A stretch of 64,000 nt of DNA from positions 124,001-188,000 of the forward strand of contig JAHLMK010000032.1 in assembly GCA_019915135.1 (NCBI GenBank). Direction: 5' to 3'. Made by a program: the position numbers and the translations under genes. Of the stretch, positions 23,509 through 35,217 are shown in pieces; position 1 is the first letter of the stretch; each line of letters opens with the position of its first letter. Source of the DNA: Strobilurus pachycystidiatus. Taxonomy: Eukaryota; Basidiomycota; Agaricomycetes; Agaricales; Physalacriaceae. Under the pieces are notes generated by a model. It saw only the letters and a list, made by a program, of their open reading frames with translations, made no database searches and was not told the origin of the DNA.

Positions 23509-23721
23509 ATGGACACCACCCTCGACACCACAGTGCCGGCCCCACGACTCGGCGGACGCGACCACACCCACCCAGGCAAAGGGGGAGCGAGGGGGAGCGA
23601 GGGACGACGGAGGAACAGCCAAGGACGCGCGAGGGGTGTGAGGAGGAGGACACCCTCGACAGGGCGGAAGGCGGGCGAGCGCAAAACGACGATCCACCCG
23701 CGACATGATATAATCCATTGA
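23509..23721 (+). CDS. Short basic ORF crossing the X1/RRM2 junction
   Basis: 70 codons starting MDTTLDTTVPAPRLGGRDHT, very rich in Arg and Gly. Its last seven codons (HDIIH region) lie in the duplicated RRM 5' flank, so the ORF is a product of the junction. It is repeated at 32794-33006. It may be a chance ORF or a 5' exon/uORF of the RRM transcript; coding status unproven. Confidence 0.25.
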   Translation: MDTTLDTTVPAPRLGGRDHTHPGKGGARGSEGRRRNSQGRARGVRRRTPSTGRKAGERKTTIHPRHDIIH

Positions 23722-23755
23722 CGCGTGACCCTAGTCGTCTTTCCTCACGACCACC

Positions 23756-25528
23756 ATGTCGAGCAAGTCGGCAACCGTTGACTCGGATCTGTACGGTGGT
23801 GCGCCCTCCCGCTCGTTGCCCGTGTCGGTCCGCTCATCTGTCTCTCTCTGCAGATATTTACGGCGACGACGACGTCGAGACCATCCTCAAACCCGACGAG
23901 CAAATCCCCGAAACAATATCCGACGACGAGCCCGCATCCAGCACCGCCCTCCCGACGCGTCCTCCGAGCCAGTCGCAGTCCAACATCTCCTACTCGGCGC
24001 AGATAGCACAGCAGTTCTCCGCCTACCAGCAGACCCCCAGCCAGGAACGCCAATCCAAACCTGCATTCTTTGGCGAGCCGGCCGGCGCGTCCATCCCGAC
24101 TCATGTGGAAGGCAACCAGTCCGAGAGCGTCTTTGGCAAAAAGCCCTCGGAGATGCACGATGCGGGGTAAGCCTCTATGCCTTTTACTTCCCTCTCCTCA
24201 TCGTCACGGCCACTCTACGTATCCTACTACGGGACAGACGATTATACCCTTGCTCTCGTCTCGTTGATACCCATACTGATCTCCGTTACTCTCTCCTACT
24301 TGCGTCCTACTATCTTCTACGTCGTCTACCTATACTCTCTCACACACTCTTGGCTCTCCGTCTACGTCGATCACATAGCAAATTGTTCATTGGCGGTCTC
24401 AATTGGGATACAACAGATGGTACTATCATCATGTCTCGCAATTACTTTTCACACTGACACTGCCCTCCAGAGGGATTAAGCAATTACTTCAGTCAATTCG
24501 GCAAGGTTCGCTCGCTCAACAGCTGCTGACCACGTTCAGTTCTTGACTTCTGTTCAAAGGTTGATGCCTGCACTATAATGCGCGACCCCAACGGTACTTC
24601 GCGTGGCTTTGCTTTCCTCACGTTCGAGGACCCGAATGCGGTCCAAGCTGTCGTTGCGCGGGATCACGTCCTTGACGGCAAAGCTGTACGCAGGAACGCC
24701 TCCCCCATCATTCATATGCTCATCTCTACTTATATAGATAGACCCCAAGCGCGCTATCCCCCGCGAGGAGCACCTCCGGAATACGCGCTACTTTGTCGGC
24801 GGTCTGGCACCGGCAACGACATCCGACTCGATGAAAGCGTTCTTCTCTGCGTACGGCAAGGTCGTCGATGCCACCGTCATGCTCGACCGCGAGTCCGGGC
24901 GCTCAAAGGGCTTTGGGTTCGTGACGTTTGAAGACGCGACGAATACGGACCAGCTCGTTGGAAAGAACCTCGTCATGGACGATAAACAGGTCTGTAGCAG
25001 TCGCTCCCTGCAATGTCTCTTGCTGACCACGGCTTGCAGATTGAGGTGAAGCTAGCGCAACCGCGTAGCCAGCGCGAACAGGCGGCCAGGACGAACGCCG
25101 TGGCGACGCAACCCGACACGCGCACCGCAGGTGTCGGTGTAGGGCAGACGACGCTGCAAAACATGCCCCTGCTGGGGCAGAACCCGATGTCGATGATGTT
25201 CGGCGGCCGCGGGATGGGGATGGGCATGAACATGAACCCAGCGATGATGGGCATGAACATGAATATGAACATGATGAACCCGATGGCGATGATGGGCGGG
25301 CAGTTCAACCCGATGATGGGCCTCATGGGCGGGATGGGAATGGGTGGCGGGATGGGTGGGATGAACAACATGCGGATGGGCCCGATGGGTATGGGTATGA
25401 TGGGCATGGGCGCGAGAGGGGGTGCTATGCGGGCGCCTGGTCGGCAGACGCCGACGATGGGCGGTGGAGTGGGCCCGGCGCGTGTTGCGTCGAGAGGGCA
25501 GCATAACTTCCACCCGTATTCACGATGA
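23756..25528 (+). CDS. Two-RRM hnRNP-like protein (Hrp1/Nab4 type), copy 2
   Basis: Same gene structure and RNP motifs as copy 1. Differences: four residues (TLSS) are missing after ISDDEP because of a 12-bp in-frame deletion, the exon-2 acceptor reads TGCAG instead of TCCAG, and an intron has an extra CA. In RRM2 it shares synonymous variants with copy 3 (GGGTTCGTGACG...GAATACG) against copy 1. Its 5' flank is the end of X1 and not the native flank, so its promoter differs from copy 1. The reading frame is intact. Confidence 0.87.
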
Positions 25529-25916
25529 CGGACCTTTGCTATCTGAGTGTTTTCTTAGTTTATGGTCACTTTTAATGGTATATGTTATGATATGTTATTC
25601 GTGATGCTCGCAAGTGTGGAAATTACGATGTACAGTAGTCCAGTGATGGTTTCAATGTCGGCTTCACGCCAAGTGAGGTGTTGAAACTGAAGCTCTCACA
25701 CCTCCAAAGAGAAATGTAATCAATTTGATTCAATCTGAGATTACAGGTATTACGGTTATCTGGTCTTGAATTTCTGTGATTCGACCTGACATGCAAGTCT
25801 TCATTTACCAGCCTTACTTGACTCTCAAGTAAGCAACAGTTGAGTCGGACGTCTGCTGCGCCTCGGCCATAATACAGCGGCAGTGTGGCTGTGCAGCTCA
25901 CCCTCCTCCTCCTGCC

Positions 25917-26258
25917 ATGCAGCACTTTGGCAAGAGTGTCATTCGCGTCACCAAAAACTACACAAAGGGCTATTCGGACACCCAATCCAAGGTCCGCGAT
26001 GCAACGTCCAACGACCCCTGGGGCCCCAGCGGCACCCAGATGAACGAGATTGCACAGCTCACCTACAACCAGTGAGCTCGCTGTTCGCGACGACGAGCTT
26101 GCCCGTTTGACCGCTCATCTTGCAGGGGAGACTTTGTCGAGATCATGGAGATGCTCGACAAGCGCCTCAACGACAAGGGCAAGAACTGGCGCCATGTCTT
26201 CACGACGGATCTTAATGCAGTGGTCGTCCCAATGAGTGCTGCACGGACAGGTAAGTAA
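25917..26258 (+). pseudogene. Truncated epsin (ENTH) gene, copy 2
   Basis: Matches copy 1 throughout, with the same breakpoint after TTCA (ending 26202), the same 18-residue read-through tail and the same stop. The identical breakpoint means the truncation happened once, before the unit was multiplied. Confidence 0.85.
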
Positions 26259-26600
26259 AATCAAACTTGCATTCGTGGTAGTGCAACCATTCGCTATGTA
26301 GAGTGAAACCATTGTGTACCCAGATACGAACTGACAAAGAGTTGGCCAATACTGGCATGGCTGCGCCATGCCGTCAATCGTTCGCTTCCCGTCGCATGTT
26401 GGATCCCAGTCATTGGCAGCCATAGTAACGACGCTGCCCACGTCGCGCACAGGTGACGAATGGCTCAAATTCACGAGACAGATAGTCATCCCGACGATCG
26501 AGGGACCTGCAAGCGAGAGTTACTCATGTCAAGATGAGCACACACTGTTAGGATTACCGTTCCTGTGTGACGCGTCGAATCGCGCCTAATCTGAACACAG

Positions 26601-27390
26601 GATGCCCGGACACATAGCGCAGAACATCTGCAGACGCTGAGTGGGTGGCAGTGCGAATGCCGACGTTCCGCGCCTCTTGTCCCGCCTGCGCCACAGATGG
26701 ACTCCTGCCGCACGATTGGCAGGGAGGAGAGACGGTCTAGCACGGCGCAGAGGTAGAGTAGTCGTCCCTAATAACGGTTGGATATCCATCTTGCCAATGG
26801 TGTAGGCCTAACATAGGTATTTAGTAAACAAGAAGGAGTAGAGACGAAAAAGCATACCGTTCAACACAAGGAGCAGTGCGCCCTGTAATTCTCCGCATCC
26901 ATCACCTGCCTCCCGCCGCCTGTCGGGTCCAGAGCACCGAAGGCCATAACAAATGCGCCAGTCACGTAGCGCATAGGTGCCGATGGTTCAAATCTGCGTT
27001 ACAAAGAGTCGTCCCGACGATGAAACAACCTGAACCGAGAATAAGTCATATGAAAATGAGCCCGAACGATTAGACTTACCCTTCGTTATGTGCTGCGCCA
27101 AGTCGCCTCCCGTTCGGCAACAGAACGCCCGGCCATATGAAGCAGAACGTCACGCAGGCGTTGGGTGATTGGCAGTGCCAATACCGACGTTCCGTCTCTT
27201 GTCCCGCCACATGAAGGCCGGCGGCGGGAGACGGTGCAGGGCGGCGCATGGTTGCCTAAGGTTGTCCGCGCAACAATGAGGTCGGCATCCCGACAATGAT
27301 ACAGGCCTGAAGAAAAGATTTAGCAAATCAGAATATAGTGAGAAAGGAAGAACGTACCGTTCGACGTGGAGAGCGGCAAATCCTCCCAGA
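26601..27390 (-). repeat. Minus-strand intron/exon-like repeats in X2
   Basis: Same two ~520-bp-period units as in X1 at 17365-18150, essentially unchanged. Confidence 0.6.
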
Positions 27391-30300
27391 CTCCGCAAGC
27401 GTCACTATGAGTACATTGTACAGCTACTGAGATAGTGATTGGGTCATCTTGCAATCAAAATCCCGCCATCCCGCTCAAAATCCCGCCTGAGAACGATTTT
27501 GGCATCCTGTGAGCCGCGAACGAAAGTCCCGGCCATTACCAGTGATGGAATGAGGCCAAATGACAGGGAGGTGGTGTTGAATTTATTGCCTGGCCGCTAG
27601 AGGGACAAGATTTACTTAGTTGAGACTAGAGAAAATGGCCGGAACGGCGGCGGCTTACCGTGAGCGGTGCAACAGTCTGGCGTGTCCAGAAGTTTGTGAG
27701 TCGCGACCTCAAATAAGCCGTCATTCTTAGCGCCGGCCGTACAGCCATTGCCGCCCCAACTCCCGCCATCCCGACCGCGGTCCCGCCCTGGAACAAGAAT
27801 TGTAATTTTCGTCCAGTGCGCTCCGGACGTCGGTGATACTGGTCTCGGTTGTGTAGTGCGCATAACAGTGTATTGGCAGATATGGCCGTCGTCGCTGGGG
27901 CTCTGCCATCGGCTAAATATGGTCTTTCAGATTCGCAAAAACTGATCAAAACTTTAACGACGTACCGCGAGCGCTACGGCGTACTGTTTCACCCGAGAAT
28001 TGCGGATCGTTGTCCCATAGCATTGAAGTCGCAATAGTCGCCGCCATTGCGCCCACAGCTGGCAAGATCCTGCCATCCCGGCCCAAACGCGATCCCGACG
28101 TCGGCGGCCTTCAGCGGGCGCGGCGCGCACAAGACCGGCAAATTGGGTGGTGAGTTGTCGATCCGAGTATGTGGCGCGTCGTTCTGTGAAATGGCGAGGA
28201 AGGCGGCGACGTTCTTGAGCACATTTGATATTAGACTTGCCAGGACTTGTTGTCGGTTTCGGCCTCGAGTCGGATTCGTTGTCTCCAAGTGCGGGGGTCG
28301 CAATGTCAGTCAGACTGGCGGTGTCAATCGTCAAGCGGGTCGATGTGCATCGTCAGGCGTATTAGTTGTTGCCTAGGATGTGGTCGTCAAGTAAATCTGT
28401 GTTGGTCGTGGTAGGTGATCAAGTAACGATCACGGGAAAAACAAATTGAACGCACCTTGAATTGAGACTTGACTAGTCACCGCAAAGGTTTGAACATGGA
28501 GGTTCAGTCATCTTTGAGGCCTTGGGTAAGTAATCTTGATCCCGTTGAAGCCGAAGGCCTGATGTCATGTCGGTTGAAACTTGAGATAAGCGTACTTAGA
28601 GGTTCTATGAGAACACAGAATGCGTAGGAAGATGAAACGAGTAAATAAGGATATAGTAAAATGAACAGAGGAAATGCAAGGTCATGTTCTCGAGGGCGAG
28701 CCAGGCAACAGAGCGGGAGAGCAAGGGCAAGAAAGCATAGAAAGTGAAGCATACCAAATGTGCCAAACACTCGAGTCGATGAAAGTCTTGCAGCGGGTGA
28801 GGAAAGTCAAGCCTCGCTAGGGGCCGTAGTCAGGTAGAGTTAGAATATGAGTGTAGATAGTCAAGTCCGGGTATGAGAGGCAAAGTAGGGAAGGGAGAAT
28901 ACTATTGACTTACCAAAACCTCCCCATCCTTATATACCAAAATCCGCCCGCATCAGAGCGGACATTCACGCAACTATCCTGAACAGTCTACATGCGAGCT
29001 AGCCGCCCGCGGGCCTCAAAATACCCGACTGAACCAATCATGTCCTTCCCGTAGCACAACATATCCGACGCCGTGTGGATTCGCAGCCGCCCAGACCATC
29101 ATGTGTAGTCATGATGACACATCCCAGTCCATTCCCAGAGATTTTGGCAGCGGAATATCGTCCCCAGTCGCGGCCTGAGTCCGGTCGAGCATTCCGCGTC
29201 GATAGACACCAAGTCTGTGCCGAGAATGGGAGGTAAACCGAGTCTGAAGTAGTCGTGTTATGAGGTTCAGGTACCATGAAGGCACCGTATGACCGAGGGG
29301 GCGCACAGAGCGCGGACGACGAGCAGAGGACGCGAGAGACGATGAGAGAAAGAGAACAAGCACGTATGCGTCATAGCACGTGCTTGAACCCGTTCCGAAA
29401 TCCCAGAGTTGCGATCTTGATTTTCGACTTCCATCTCCTCCAGAATTCTAACCTCAGACATTCGTTCACGATGGATTCCTAGCATCTACTGGTGTGCCGA
29501 CTGACAGAGGGAACGGAGCAATGTAGCGCGAGCAATGCGCAAATGGACTTGGTGAGTTTTCCGCATTCGGACTTGGCGCAAACTTCCTGACTTACTCATT
29601 CCCTTGGCAGGTCTCAAAATAGATTACTGATTGCGTCTCGAATGCTTGGAAGGTCGAATCCAGGCGCTAGAGGTGCAATCTCGGAATGTCATTGGATGGC
29701 CAGCGCGGGGGCTTGGCACCGGCTCTGGTACGTACTTTGACATTAACGGTGTCTAACTAGGCATCATCCAATGAGTATCTACGTGCCAAGACCCTCAAAC
29801 GGCGGGCCATGGTCCGCTCAGCTAGTCGGATCATAATAGTTACTCTTGCTTATTTTTTGAGCAAACATGCTGTAGCGGGAACGCGCGCTCTAGCATGTTT
29901 CCTCCTTTTGTTGTGCGACAGTTCAATCCCCCCATTGTCCAATTTTTCTTCTCGCTGCGCTTTGCATGTCACAAGTACATTTTGACTTTTGCTTCACATC
30001 TCAACATGAGTTTCATCCTTGCACTCAAACTCACACTCTGCACTGAATCACACTCAACCTCAAGACTCAACTCAAGCTCATCAACTGTGCCGGCGTAGTC
30101 TTGCCGTGCTGAAACTGTAATTAACCATGAGGCTCACAACACTCTCAACTCTGGATCTTGATCCTCTGCTACCCATTGATCCAAAGCCTGTGCAATGTTG
30201 TCGCCACAACACTGCACAAGCTTTGGAACAGTGGACAGGGGACTCGAGGGATTATTTACCTGACTTACTTGATTTGTTGAAATCAGGGTAGTGGTGTCCG

Positions 30301-30480
30301 GCCGGGACCTGAAGTTGTCATAAAATTCCCACCATCCTTCTCCTCTTACCATCACCCACATTGTCTCCCACTTTTTATCTCACTGCCCAAACCAACATTC
30401 TCGTACTCTAGACTTTCTTCCACCTCACAACAAGTCCACAAGCAAGTGCAAGAAGTCTATAGACACTCACCGTTGTTGTC
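27391..30480. other. Middle of X2, no gene recognised
   Basis: Corresponds to X1 18151-21240 with few changes. No conserved domain was seen in short open frames. Confidence 0.4.
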
Positions 30481-32370
30481 AGTAAGTGTGCTCACTCTCC
30501 ACTGCCTTCCTCGAGCGTTCCCTAACACTCCCACAGCCTTCTTGCCCGTTCTCGGGCCTTCTTAACGTGTTGTTGATGAGCACGAGTTGGAGCCTACAGT
30601 CGTCGTGGGTGCGCCACGCCGTTAACAACGAGGAGGAAGAATGTCCGGCACTTGCCGGTCAGTCGCTTCCCACTTCACTCAACCATTTTGTGCCCCACTA
30701 ACCACTTTTTCCAGCGCATTTCAACCCCAAATTGCCCGAGGACGACGCCCCGCCGGCGAGGCAAACTCACAGGCCCTCAAGTCCGGCTAGACCCCGTAGA
30801 CAGTAGCCACTTTGCTGCTGTCCCGGGTTGCGAATGGGGTCGTAAGACCCATTGCTGCTGGTAAGTTTGCCCGTTTTCATGTTTAGTCAGTCAACGTCAA
30901 CTGACCTGTTCCAGCTCCGCGGGTGCGCCACACATCTCCTGCCCGTTGTCAACGCTCCCTGGTGTTCAAACACGCCGCGACCACGTATCGACGCCGGGCG
31001 GACCGAACTCAAATGTCCTGTCAGTGTGTTGCTGTTGTTGATTTGAGTCCAATTCTGAAGAGTTTTCCAGCTCAAAGATACCGATTTCTCGCGGAGCCAG
31101 ACGCCCCGCCCGACGTCACAGCCATATGGTCCGGAAGATCAACGTCAACAGCAGCTGCACGCTGCTGTCCCAATCCCTGTTATGTGACCATCGTTCCTCC
31201 TGAGGCTCGGACCCCGCTGACGTCGTTTCCAGCCTCTACGCGTCTCCCTCCCCACATAACGTGTCTGAAAACGCGCCGAGACGACGTATCGACGCCGCGT
31301 GGACTGCCTGTGATGTCAGGTAAGCTGTCGAGACTCTTTCCATTTGAGAGTGACATTCTGATCATTTTCCAGTGTACAGATGTCCGAAATTCGCTGGAGT
31401 TTAACGCCTCGCGAGTCCACGCGCTGGCTTTTCCGAGCTCGGTGACGCGCTGTAGTGAATGGTAAGTTTCATTTGTGCGCCACCTCCGTGATACTATACT
31501 GACTGACCTTGTTCCTAGCTGTACTTGGACTCCGGAATGCGCTGAGAGGACGTATCGCCGCCGCGCCGACCGCCTGAAACGCTCTGTAAGTTGTCGCAAA
31601 CTGTTTTCAGCGGAGTGTTTTCCTGAAGTGTTTCCAAGGTACGGATATCCAAAATTCGCTGAAGATAGACGCCCTGCCGGCGAGGCGAGTACACGTGCTT
31701 GTCTATCCGGCGTCGGCAACGTGCTAAGTCTAAGGTAAGTCTCATTTGTGCGCCACATCTGGAAGACTGTACTGACCTTGTTCCTAGTCGTATCTGGACC
31801 CGGGAATGCGCCGAGACGGACGAGGGATTGACGTCCGCCGAATGCGTCTATGTTATAGGTGAGTCATTTTGTTGTATTTCCGTCTATGACTAGACTGACC
31901 TTTTCGTCAGGCTGTGCGGTCTGAATCCGTCAAGTCCAAAGCCCCGCCGGCGAGGCCCGACAAGATCATCTGTCCAAGATCGCGTTGACGATGAATGCTC
32001 GGCTGAAGACATCCTCGTCCCCAGTAAGTCAATGGTCGTGATCCGGCAACATCTGAACTGACCTTTTCCATCAAGTACGCGGTCCGATTTTGTCAAGCGA
32101 AAAGCTCGCCGGCGAGGCCCGACCATCGTTCAAGTCCAGAATCGCGTTGACGACAACTGCCTGGCTACAGAGTCAGGTGGGTATCGAGATGATCATCGAA
32201 TTGTTGAAGACTAACCGCAATTTCTTTCTGTTCGCGATCGCAGGACCTGAACAATGCACCAAGGAAGGCAACGAATCGGCAGCGCGCGCGCAAGTCAACG
32301 AATCCGAGATCTACAAATATGTCAATTTTGACTTGAATGGTGAGTTGCGCAAATTCAAGGATCAGCAAGT
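30480..32370 (+). repeat. Plus-strand intron/exon-like repeat array in X2, rearranged relative to X1
   Basis: Core motif copies lie near 30756, 31101 (partial), 31672, 31941 and 32103. A segment equal to about one X1 unit is missing at 31101: GACGCCCCGCC joins directly to the later GACGTCACAGCC. Additional units appear at 31.4-32.2 kb that X1 lacks. Confidence 0.55.
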
Positions 32371-32793
32371 TGGCAAAATTAGAGGTAACGAAATTAGCTA
32401 GAAGTATGCATAGATAGGATCAGATCACTTACCTTTTGGGTAGCTTCACTTACCTCCACAGCTACACTCTATCACCGAGTCCCACTCTTCTGGGTGGGGC
32501 TTGGTTTTTTTTATTGAAAGCCAAGTGCCGGCTGGCAGGGGAAACTATGGTCAAATTTCGCGCGTTTTTCTCAGACAGTCGGGAGGAGGTTCCCAGAGGC
32601 CGTAGCAGCTTATATAATGAGACGGCAAGGCCTGTAGTAGCGTAGAACATGAAATAGAGACGATTGAGCCCACTTGCAAAGGCGGGGAAAGTGATCGGCA
32701 TGACCAGCCGGATTGAGCGACTGACACCCGGGGTAGGCGAGTAATTTGTTCGAGTCCACCGCCATCCAGCCCAACCAGCGACGAGCCCGCGCC

Positions 32794-33006
32794 ATGGACA
32801 CCACCCTCGACACCACAGTGCCGGCCCCACGACTCGGCGGACGCGACCACACCCACCCAGGCAAAGGGGGAGCGAGGGGGAGCGAGGGACGACGGAGGAA
32901 CAGCCAAGGACGCGCGAGGGGTGTGAGGAGGAGGACACCCTCGACAGGGCGGAAGGCGGGCGAGCGCAAAACGACGATCCACCCGCGACATGATATAATC
33001 CATTGA
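32794..33006 (+). CDS. Short basic ORF crossing the X2/RRM3 junction
   Basis: Second copy of the 70-codon ORF at 23509-23721, with the same start and end. Same doubts about coding status apply. Confidence 0.25.
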   Translation: MDTTLDTTVPAPRLGGRDHTHPGKGGARGSEGRRRNSQGRARGVRRRTPSTGRKAGERKTTIHPRHDIIH

Positions 33007-33040
33007 CGCGTGACCCTAGTCGTCTTTCCTCACGACCACC

Positions 33041-34823
33041 ATGTCGGGCAAGTCGGCAACCGTTGACTCGGATCCGTACGGTGGTGCGCCCTCCCGCTCG
33101 CTGCCCGTGTCGGTCCGCTCATCTGTCTCTCTCTCCAGATATTTACGGCGACGACGACGTCGAGACCATCCTCAAACCCGACGAGCAAATCCCCGAAACA
33201 ATATCCGACGACGAACCCACGCTGTCCTCCGCATCCAGCACCGCCCTCCCGACGCGTCCTCCGAGCCAGTCGCAGTCCAACATCTCCTACTCGGCGCAGA
33301 TAGCACAGCAGTTCTCCGCCTACCAGCAGACCCCCAGCCAGGAACGCCAATCCAAGCCTGCATTCTTTGGCGAGCCGGCCGGCGCGTCTATTCCGACTCA
33401 TGTTGAAGGCAACCAGTCCGAGAGCGTCTTTGGCAAAAAGCCCTCGGAGATGCACGATGCGGGGTAAGCCTCTATGCCTTTTACTTCCCTCTCCTCGTCG
33501 TCACGGCCACTCTACGTATCCTACTACGGGACAGACGATTATACCCTTGCTCTCGTCTCGTTGATACCCATACTGATCTCCGTTACTCTCTCCTACTTGC
33601 GTCCTACTACCTTCTACGTCGTCTACCTATACTCTCTCACACTCTTGGCTCTCCGTCTACGTCGATCACATAGCAAATTGTTCATTGGCGGTCTCAATTG
33701 GGATACAACAGATGGTACTATCATCATGTCTCGCAATTACTTTTCACACTGACACTGCCCTCCAGAGGGATTAAGCAATTACTTCAGTCAATTCGGCAAG
33801 GTTCGCTCGCTCAACAGCTGCTGACCACGTTCACTTCTTGACTTCTGTTCAAAGGTTGATGCCTGCACTATAATGCGCGACCCGAACGGTACTTCGCGTG
33901 GCTTTGCTTTCCTCACGTTCGAGGACCCGAATGCGGTCCAAGCTGTCGTTGCGCGGGATCACGTCCTTGACGGCAAAGCTGTAAGCAGGAACGCCTCCCC
34001 CATCATCCATACACTCATCTCTACTTATATAGATAGACCCCAAGCGCGCTATCCCCCGCGAGGAGCACCTCCGGAATACGCGCTACTTTGTTGGCGGTCT
34101 AGCACCGGCAACGACATCCGACTCGATGAAAGCGTTCTTCTCTGCGTACGGCAAGGTCGTCGATGCCACCGTCATGCTCGACCGCGAGTCCGGGCGCTCA
34201 AAGGGCTTTGGGTTCGTGACGTTTGAAGACGCGACGAATACGGACCAGCTCGTTGGAAAGAACCTCGTCATGGACGATAAACAGGTCTGTAGCAGTCGCT
34301 CCCTGCAATGTCTCTTGCTGACCACGGCTTGCAGATTGAGGTGAAGCTAGCGCAACCGCGTAGCCAGCGCGAACAGGCGGCCAGGACGAACGCCGTGGCG
34401 ACACAACCCGACACGCGCACCGCAGGTGTCGGTGTAGGGCAGACGACGCTGCAAAACATGCCCCTGCTGGGGCAGAACCCGATGTCGATGATGTTCGGGG
34501 GCCGCGGGATGGGCATGGGCATGAACATGAACATGAACCCCGCGATGATGGGCATGAACATGAACATGATGAACCCGATGGCGATGATGGGCGGGCAGTT
34601 CAACCCGATGATGGGCCTCATGGGCGGGATGGGAATGGGTGGCGGGATGGGTGGGATGAACAACATGCGGATGGGCCCGATGGGTATGGGTATGATGGGC
34701 ATGGGCGCGAGAGGGGGTGCTATGCGGGCGCCTGGTCGGCAGACGCCGACGATGGGCGGTGGAGTGGGCCCGGCGCGTGTTGCGTCGAGAGGGCAGCATA
34801 ACTTCCACCCGTATTCACGATGA
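33041..34823 (+). CDS. Two-RRM hnRNP-like protein (Hrp1/Nab4 type), copy 3
   Basis: Same exon structure and RNP motifs as copies 1 and 2. It begins MSGKSATVDSDPYG: two substitutions (S3G, L12P) relative to copy 1. It keeps the TLSS segment that copy 2 lacks. In the Met-rich tail one MNM unit is moved from the second to the first block, a repeat-slippage difference that leaves the length unchanged. It is the copy joined to the intact epsin, so its downstream context is the ancestral one. Its upstream flank is X2. Confidence 0.88.
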
Positions 34824-35217
34824 CGGACCTTTGCTATCTGAGTGTTTTCTTAGTTTATGGTCACTTTTAATGGTATATGTTATGATATGTTATTCGTGAT
34901 GCTCGCAAGTGTGGAAATTACGATGTACAGTAGTCCAGTGATGGCTTCAATGTCGGCTTCACGCCAAGCGAGGTGTGAATGAAACTGAAGCTCTCACACC
35001 TACAAAGAGAAATGCAATCAATTTGATTCAAGTATTTAAGATTACAGGTATTACGGTTATCTGGTCTTGAATTTCTGTGATTCACTCTGACATGCAAGTC
35101 TTTATTTACCAGCTCTACTTGACTCTCAAGTAAGCAACAGTTGAGTCGGACGTCTGCTGCGCCTCGGCCATAATACAGCGGCAGTGTGGCTGTGCAGCTC
35201 ACCCTCCTCCTCCTGCC

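Larger units (their letters stand above)
14450..23701. repeat. Tandem array unit 1 (RRM gene + truncated epsin + spacer X1), 9,252 bp
   Basis: Repeats with 23702-32986 almost base for base over most of its length. The left edge is defined by comparing the three RRM 5' flanks: the shared sequence begins GACATGATATAATCCATTG. The unit holds one RRM gene, the first part of an epsin gene, and spacer X1 (16967-23701). Scattered SNPs and indels relative to unit 2 show that this is not a simple assembly duplication. Confidence 0.9.
16967..23701. repeat. Spacer X1, unknown 6.7-kb repeated sequence
   Basis: Sequence between the epsin breakpoint and RRM copy 2, repeated as X2 at 26203-32986. The ends (CGACGGATCTTAATGC... 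and ...GATCCACCCGC) are not inverted repeats and do not show Helitron TC/CTRR ends. No transposase, RT or integrase motif was found in any frame. Content: minus-strand intron/exon-like repeats (17.3-19.1 kb), a less structured middle (19.2-21.1 kb), plus-strand intron/exon-like repeats (21.2-23.1 kb), and a GC-rich promoter-like end (23.2-23.7 kb). It could be a non-autonomous mobile element, a duplicated pseudogene pair or a filler insert. Nature unknown. Confidence 0.7.
23702..32986. repeat. Tandem array unit 2 (RRM gene + truncated epsin + spacer X2), 9,285 bp
   Basis: Second copy of the unit at 14450-23701. It differs by scattered substitutions, a 12-bp deletion in the RRM gene, a shortened RRM-epsin spacer, and repeat-number changes in the X array. 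Confidence 0.9.
26203..32986. repeat. Spacer X2, second copy of X
   Basis: Nearly identical to X1 over the first ~3.6 kb (26203 to about 29800), with more differences after that. The plus-strand repeat array has a different set of units. It ends with the same GC-rich 3' block and the same junction to the next RRM copy. Confidence 0.75.

Noticed and set aside
16967..23701. X as a Helitron that captured host gene fragments
   Set aside because: No 5' TC, no 3' CTRR with hairpin, no A/T insertion site and no RepHel motifs in any frame.
16967..23701. X as a DNA transposon with TIRs
   Set aside because: The two ends are not inverted repeats and no short target duplication is present; the only duplication is the 2.5-kb gene segment.
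23190..23718. Overlapping minus-strand ORFs of 128-164 codons near the right end of X
   Set aside because: GC-rich low-complexity translation in three overlapping frames with no domain; recurs in X2 with frame changes, which argues against coding.
29640..29680. GGTCGAATCC B-box-like word in X2 (also in X1)
   Set aside because: One base short of the consensus and no cloverleaf around it.
14450..32986. Array as a plain assembly artefact
   Set aside because: Copies differ by SNPs, a 12-bp deletion, spacer shortening and different array units, so they are distinct sequences; long reads would still be useful.
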